Of a DNA stretch of 47,821 nucleotides, positions 43,876-47,821 are shown piece by piece. Positions within the stretch are counted from its first letter, which is position 1. Every line of letters begins with the position of its first letter. The translations under genes were made by a program, and so were the position numbers. A model generated the notes under the pieces. The model did no database searches and was not told the origin of the DNA. It saw nothing but the letters and a program-made list of their open reading frames with translations. The stretch is taken from positions 1 through 47,821 of the forward strand of contig NZ_JAPFGY010000028.1 of the NCBI RefSeq assembly GCF_026586795.1, written 5' to 3'. This DNA is from Erythrobacter sp. WG (GTDB lineage: Bacteria; Pseudomonadota; Alphaproteobacteria; Sphingomonadales; Sphingomonadaceae).

Positions 43876-45405
43876 CTACAGCGCGATCTCCGCCACCACG
43901 TCGACACGCCAGGGCACGGCCATGCGTCCGGCGAGCAGCTTCAGGTCCTTCTCGGTCGGCTGGCCGAACAGCGCCTCGTGACTTTGCGCAAGTTCGAGCA
44001 CCAGCGTGCCCTCCTTCACCGTCAGCCGGCTCGCCTCGAGCGAGCGGCGCGACTGGCCGCCAAGGCGGCGCGCGAGGCGCAGCGCGAGGCCCCAGCGCAC
44101 CGCTTCCTCCAGCGCCTCGTCGCTGGCGAGCGCCCGCAGTTCGGGAGGAAGCGTCAGCTGGTTGCCGTTGGCGGCGATCGCGGCGGCCAGCATCGCCCGT
44201 CCCTTCCCGTCGATCCCGATCCAGCGCTTGTGCAGCGCCCAGTTGATCGCCTGCGGCAGGCGGATGTTCGGCTCGATCTGCATCGAGGCGAGCGCCAGCA
44301 TGGTTGCGGCCATGCGCAATCGTTCCGAGCCATGCTCGCGCGCGGGTGCGGCATCGAGCGTCCAGGCGGCCATCCGGGTCGCGAGCGTAGCCTGCGCCCC
44401 GCGCTCGGCGGCGAAGCCTGCTACCCCGGCAAGCAGCGGGTCCTGCATCCGCGTGTGCTCCGGCAGGCGGTCGTAGAGCAGCCCCTCGCGCAGGCCCCAT
44501 GACGAGAATACCACCTCCTGCGGGGCGAGCCGGGCGAGCAGCGCCTGAAGCAGCACCGCGGCGTCCGGCAGCTTTTCCGCGCGCATGGTCGAGATGCGCT
44601 CGCGCCCCTTGAGCGCATCGCTGGTGCTGGCGGCGAGGTTGGCGGCGAGGACCTGCGCGGCGGCGGCATCGAGGCAGAAGCCGTGCGGATCGCTGAGCGG
44701 ATAGCCGCGCGCGGTCATGGCATAGACCGCCATCGCCCGCCATGTGCCGCCCACGAGGTAAAGCGTGCCGTTGGTTTGCGGGGCGCGGCCCGCGAGGTCC
44801 CACCCCGCCTTGCGGATCGCCTTGTCGAGCGACTTCTTCATCTCCGCCCGGTCACGCTTGCGGTGCTCGGGCAGACGCAGCGTGCCGAGCGGCAAGGTGC
44901 TCGCCCCCTCGGTGGCGCCTTTGGCGACGCGCACCAGTTCGAGGCTCCCCCCGCCGAGATCGGCGACGATACCGCGCGCGTCGGGAAAGGCGCCGATCAC
45001 GCCATGGGCGCTGAGCAGCGCTTCCTCCTCGCCGGAAATCACCCGCGGCTTGAGACCGACGGCACGCAGTTCGGCGGCGAATTCCGCCCCGTTCGCGGCA
45101 TCGCGCACCGCCGCCGTCGCGACGGTCTCGACGTCCCTGATCCCGAGATCCTCGAGCAGCAGGGCAAACCGCTTGAGGCCGCGCAGCGCCATCGCCATCG
45201 CCTCGTCGGCCAGGCGACCGGTGGTCGCGATCTCGCGGCCCAGCTTGGCGGTGACCTTCTCGTTCAGCAGCACCCCCGGCGCACGCGGCGCGCCGCAATA
45301 GACGACGAGGCGCACGGTGTTCGACCCGATGTCGATGATCGCGCGCTCTCCCGCGCCGCCGCCGAGCGCCGGATCGCGGCCCTCGCGCCGCCTTCGCCAG
45401 ATCAT
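43876..45405 (-). CDS. ppx: Exopolyphosphatase / GppA-type phosphatase
   Basis: A 509-aa protein of the ASKHA-fold Ppx/GppA family: IIDIGSNTVRLVVY, VATAAVRDAANG, ISGEEEALLSAHG, VADLGGGSLELV and STLPLGTLRLPEH, then an HD-like C-terminal half (RMAATMLALASMQIEPN). It removes terminal phosphate from polyphosphate and/or converts pppGpp to ppGpp. Its ATG overlaps the ppk1 stop (ATGA), so the synthesising and degrading enzymes for polyphosphate are made from one transcript. Confidence 0.93.
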   Translation of the reverse strand: MIWRRRREGRDPALGGGAGERAIIDIGSNTVRLVVYCGAPRAPGVLLNEKVTAKLGREIATTGRLADEAMAMALRGLKRFALLLEDLGIRDVETVATAAVRDAANGAEFAAELRAVGLKPRVISGEEEALLSAHGVIGAFPDARGIVADLGGGSLELVRVAKGATEGASTLPLGTLRLPEHRKRDRAEMKKSLDKAIRKAGWDLAGRAPQTNGTLYLVGGTWRAMAVYAMTARGYPLSDPHGFCLDAAAAQVLAANLAASTSDALKGRERISTMRAEKLPDAAVLLQALLARLAPQEVVFSSWGLREGLLYDRLPEHTRMQDPLLAGVAGFAAERGAQATLATRMAAWTLDAAPAREHGSERLRMAATMLALASMQIEPNIRLPQAINWALHKRWIGIDGKGRAMLAAAIAANGNQLTLPPELRALASDEALEEAVRWGLALRLARRLGGQSRRSLEASRLTVKEGTLVLELAQSHEALFGQPTEKDLKLLAGRMAVPWRVDVVAEIAL

Positions 45406-47603
45406 GCGACCGCCCCTCGACGCAAGCTGAGCTTGGGCACCGCACCTGCCTCGAGCGCCCCGCCGCGCCCGGACAGCGAGGGGTTGGTCATGAAGTAGCG
45501 GTGGCAGTTGAAGGGCCTGGCGCCCTCCTCGGCCTCGATGCGCGAATAGCTGCCGTCGGGGTGCAGCCACCAGCTCTGCTCGGTGTCCAGCATATTGGCG
45601 AGCAGCACCTGCTGGAGCACCTGGTCGTGCACCGTGCGGTTGAGGATCGGGATAAGCGCCTCGACCCGGCGGTCGAGGTTGCGGCTCATCATGTCGGCGG
45701 ACGCGATGAACACCGCGCTATGCGGTCCGGGCATGGCATGACCGTTGGCGAAGGCATAGATGCGGCTGTGCTCAAGGAAGCGGCCGATCACCGATTTGAC
45801 GCGGATGTTCTCGGAAAGCCCCGCGATACCCGGCCTGAGGCAGCAGATGCCGCGCACCACCAGTTCGATCTGCACCCCGGCCTGGCTTGCCGCATAGAGC
45901 CGGTCGATCACGCCTTCGTCGGTGAGCTGGTTGCACTTCATCCAGATCGCGGCCGGCTTGCCGCCCTGCGCATGGGCGATCTCGGCATCGATCCGGGCGT
46001 AGATTTCCTCGCGCAGGTCGATGGGCGCTATATGGATGCGCTCCAGTGCATGGGGCTCGACATAGCCGGTGACGAAGTTGAACATCTTGGCCGCATCGCG
46101 CCCCAGCTTGGGGTCGGCGGTGAAGAAGCTCAAGTCGGTGTAGATGCGCGCGGTGACGGGGTGATAGTTGCCCGTGCCGAAGTGGCAATAGGTGCGGAAG
46201 GAGTTCCCCTCGCGCCGCACCACCATTGCGACTTTGGCGTGGGTCTTCCAGTCGGTGAAGCCGTAGATCACCTGCACGCCCGCGCGTTCGAGCTTGCTCG
46301 CCCATTGCAGGTTCTGCTCCTCGTCGAAGCGGGCCTTCAGTTCCACCACGGCCGTGACCGACTTGCCGGCCTCGGCCGCCTCGATCAGCGCGCCGACCAC
46401 CGCGGACTGGCTGCCGGCGCGATAAAGCGTCTGCTTGATCGCCACGACATCCGGATCGGCGGCGGCCTGACGGATGAAATCGACCACCACCTCGAAACTC
46501 TCGTAAGGGTGGTGGACGATGATGTCCTTCTCGCGGATCGCCGAAAAGGCGTCGCCGTCATGCTCGCGGATGCGTTCGGGAAAGCGCGGGGAATAGGCGT
46601 CGAACTTGAGGTCAGGCCGATCCTCGCGGACGATCTCGGCAAGCCCGTCGATGCCGATCACCCCGTCGGTCTTGATGACCGCCGCCTCGTTGACGCCGAG
46701 CTGGTCGAGCAGCAGGCTTTCCCCGTCAGGGTCGAAGTCCTCCTCGATCTCGAGCTGGATGACCTGCCCACGCCGCCGCCGCTGGAGCGCGCTGCGGAAG
46801 GTGCGCACCAGGTCCTCGGCCTCCTCCTCGATCTCGATGTCGCTGTCGCGAAGCACCCGGAACATCCCGTCGCCCTCGATCGTGAAACCGGGGAACAGCA
46901 CCTCGGCATAGCGCTGGATGAGCCGCCCCATCGAGATGTAGAGCGCGCCGCTCTCCCCGGTCACGTCATCGGGCACGCGCACGAAGCGCGGCAGCGCGCC
47001 GGGGATGAGCACCATCTCGATCAGCTGCTCGCGGGTCGCGTCCCGCGTGAGGGTAAAGAGGATGCCGATCCCGCCGTTCTGGACGAAGGGGAAGGGATGC
47101 GCCGGGTCGAGAGCCTGCGGGGTGATGACCGGCAGGATCTCGTTGAGGAAGTAGGCCTTCAGCCACTTGTGCGCGGCGGGACTCACGCGCTCCTCGTCGG
47201 CGACGTGGATATCGGCCGCCGCGAGCCCCTCGCGCAAGGATCGCCAGATCGCCTGCTGGCGCTGGGCGAGGTCGGCGAGCTTCTCGCGGATCGCGGCGAG
47301 CTGCTGCTGCGGGCTGCGCCCGTCGATCGAGGGCGTCTCCAGCCCGCGCTGCACCTGGCCGACGAGCCCGGCGACGCGGATCATCATGAACTCGTCGAGA
47401 TTGCTTCCCGAGATCGAGAGGAACCTGACGCGCTCGAGAAGGGGATAGGCCGCGTTGCAGGCCTCGGCGAGGACGCGCTGGTTGAACTGGAGCCAACTGA
47501 GCTCGCGGTTGAAATAGGGGCTCTCGTCGGGGCCGAGCTCGGCGAGCGCGGTGGCGCCCGCAATGGCCGCGAGGGGCTGGTTCCCGGTCGGTGACGTGCT
47601 CAT
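45402..47603 (-). CDS. ppk1: Polyphosphate kinase 1
   Basis: A 733-aa polyphosphate kinase, normal length. N-terminal RELSWLQFNQRVLAEA and SNLDEFMMIRVAGL, then two PLD-like catalytic domains with the autophosphorylated His in DWKTHAKVAMVVRREG, the adjoining GTGNYHPVTARIYTDLSFF, and the second catalytic half with RNLDRRVEAL. It makes polyphosphate from ATP reversibly and is a membrane-associated stress enzyme. The ATG at 47603 gives a typical N-terminus. About 140 bp upstream is free of genes. Confidence 0.97.
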   Translation of the reverse strand: MSTSPTGNQPLAAIAGATALAELGPDESPYFNRELSWLQFNQRVLAEACNAAYPLLERVRFLSISGSNLDEFMMIRVAGLVGQVQRGLETPSIDGRSPQQQLAAIREKLADLAQRQQAIWRSLREGLAAADIHVADEERVSPAAHKWLKAYFLNEILPVITPQALDPAHPFPFVQNGGIGILFTLTRDATREQLIEMVLIPGALPRFVRVPDDVTGESGALYISMGRLIQRYAEVLFPGFTIEGDGMFRVLRDSDIEIEEEAEDLVRTFRSALQRRRRGQVIQLEIEEDFDPDGESLLLDQLGVNEAAVIKTDGVIGIDGLAEIVREDRPDLKFDAYSPRFPERIREHDGDAFSAIREKDIIVHHPYESFEVVVDFIRQAAADPDVVAIKQTLYRAGSQSAVVGALIEAAEAGKSVTAVVELKARFDEEQNLQWASKLERAGVQVIYGFTDWKTHAKVAMVVRREGNSFRTYCHFGTGNYHPVTARIYTDLSFFTADPKLGRDAAKMFNFVTGYVEPHALERIHIAPIDLREEIYARIDAEIAHAQGGKPAAIWMKCNQLTDEGVIDRLYAASQAGVQIELVVRGICCLRPGIAGLSENIRVKSVIGRFLEHSRIYAFANGHAMPGPHSAVFIASADMMSRNLDRRVEALIPILNRTVHDQVLQQVLLANMLDTEQSWWLHPDGSYSRIEAEEGARPFNCHRYFMTNPSLSGRGGALEAGAVPKLSLRRGAVA

Positions 47604-47746
47604 ACTATCCTGTTCCGCCTGCCGCCGCGCAAAGGCTCGCGGCTGAACGGCGCCCATGTGTTCGCTCGGGCAAGCGGTGTAAATGACGTAAGCTGGCTTG
47701 TCACACCAATGTCATCGGCCCTGTCTCGGCCGCGATCGGCGGCCTC

Positions 47747-47821
47747 TCACGCGATATTTTTGGTTTGAGTGATGTTGGTGATGGATCGTTGTCCTTGGTT
47801 GTTTCGGCCGAGTTGGACGAT
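47747..47821 (-). CDS. C-terminal end of a probable curlin-repeat protein (partial)
   Basis: The last 24 codons of a gene read leftward from the window edge, ending in TGA at 47747-47749. The peptide contains IVQLGRNNQGQRSITNITQT, matching the curlin (CsgA/CsgB) repeat pattern of Q-x-G-x-x-N with a trailing I-x-Q-x. Codon use is visibly lower in G+C than the neighbours, as in Asn/Gln-rich amyloid proteins. The assignment is tentative because only about one repeat is visible. Confidence 0.4.
   Translation of the reverse strand: MVQLGRNNQGQRSITNITQTKNIA

Noticed and set aside
45501..47594. 697-codon plus-strand open frame
   Set aside because: Antisense to ppk1; high GC leaves few stops on the opposite strand.

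Overview
This window looks like chromosomal DNA from a high-GC alphaproteobacterium, most likely order Sphingomonadales and family Erythrobacteraceae. The basis is a CrtW/CrtZ keto- and hydroxy-carotenoid pair, the alphaproteobacterial DUF1476 (F1-ATPase zeta) protein next to BolA and a CGFS glutaredoxin, the CTTCGACAAGCTC-type dispersed repeat common in sphingomonads, and protein sequences that read like Erythrobacter/Porphyrobacter relatives. The taxonomic call is inference. No insertion sequence, prophage or CRISPR array was seen.

Region 1 (1-4.7 kb) is a phage-shock (Psp) locus. A sigma-54 activator, pspF (cut by the window edge), is divergent from an 11-gene operon behind a clear -24/-12 promoter: a 61-aa membrane protein, pspA, pspB, pspC, then seven very small coupled membrane-protein genes. 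Five of those seven carry the same coiled-coil signature as PspB, so the locus looks like an in-place expansion of the PspB family.

Region 2 (4.7-25.6 kb) is mostly housekeeping and accessory metabolism. It holds sufE, a VOC protein, crtZ/crtW, an SDR, a PhyH-like dioxygenase, an odd DUF4189-FISUMP-coiled-coil protein, a thioesterase, leuC and leuD with a small membrane gene between them, a quinone-reductase-like enzyme, and DUF1476-bolA-grxD. It continues with a NUDIX hydrolase, glycerate 2-kinase, a DUF1223 protein, two AraC-type regulators and two outer-membrane transporter-like proteins. The 578-bp gap at 16.0-16.6 kb holds an exact parS site inside a 24-bp perfect palindrome, and a candidate small RNA on the minus strand with its own -24/-12 promoter and a strong terminator.

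Region 3 (25.6-42.7 kb) is a PQQ-dependent alcohol oxidation island. It has cytochrome b561, a porin, an MBL-fold hydrolase and SoxYZ-like carrier of the quinoprotein-associated type, a Cys-Trp motif rhodanese-like protein with an EthD-family partner, a lipoprotein cytochrome c, a decayed TonB-dependent receptor, cytochrome c-550 (PedF type), a quinoprotein alcohol dehydrogenase (ExaA/PedE type), an exported pentapeptide-repeat protein and a LuxR-type response regulator. Converging on these is aldehyde dehydrogenase - DUF779 - FIST - hybrid histidine kinase. A shared 12-mer, C-N-A-A-R-G-K-N-C-A-A-T (one mismatch allowed), lies 53-105 bp upstream of six genes of this island and is the best candidate for the island's operator. 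Alcohol would be oxidised in the periplasm by the quinoprotein with electrons leaving through c-type cytochromes, and the aldehyde would be oxidised in the cytoplasm by the NAD-dependent dehydrogenase.

Region 4 (42.8-47.8 kb) holds tRNA-Arg(TCT), a YhhQ-type queuosine-precursor transporter, an overlapping ppk1-ppx polyphosphate pair and, at the extreme right edge, the last 24 codons of what looks like a curlin-repeat protein.
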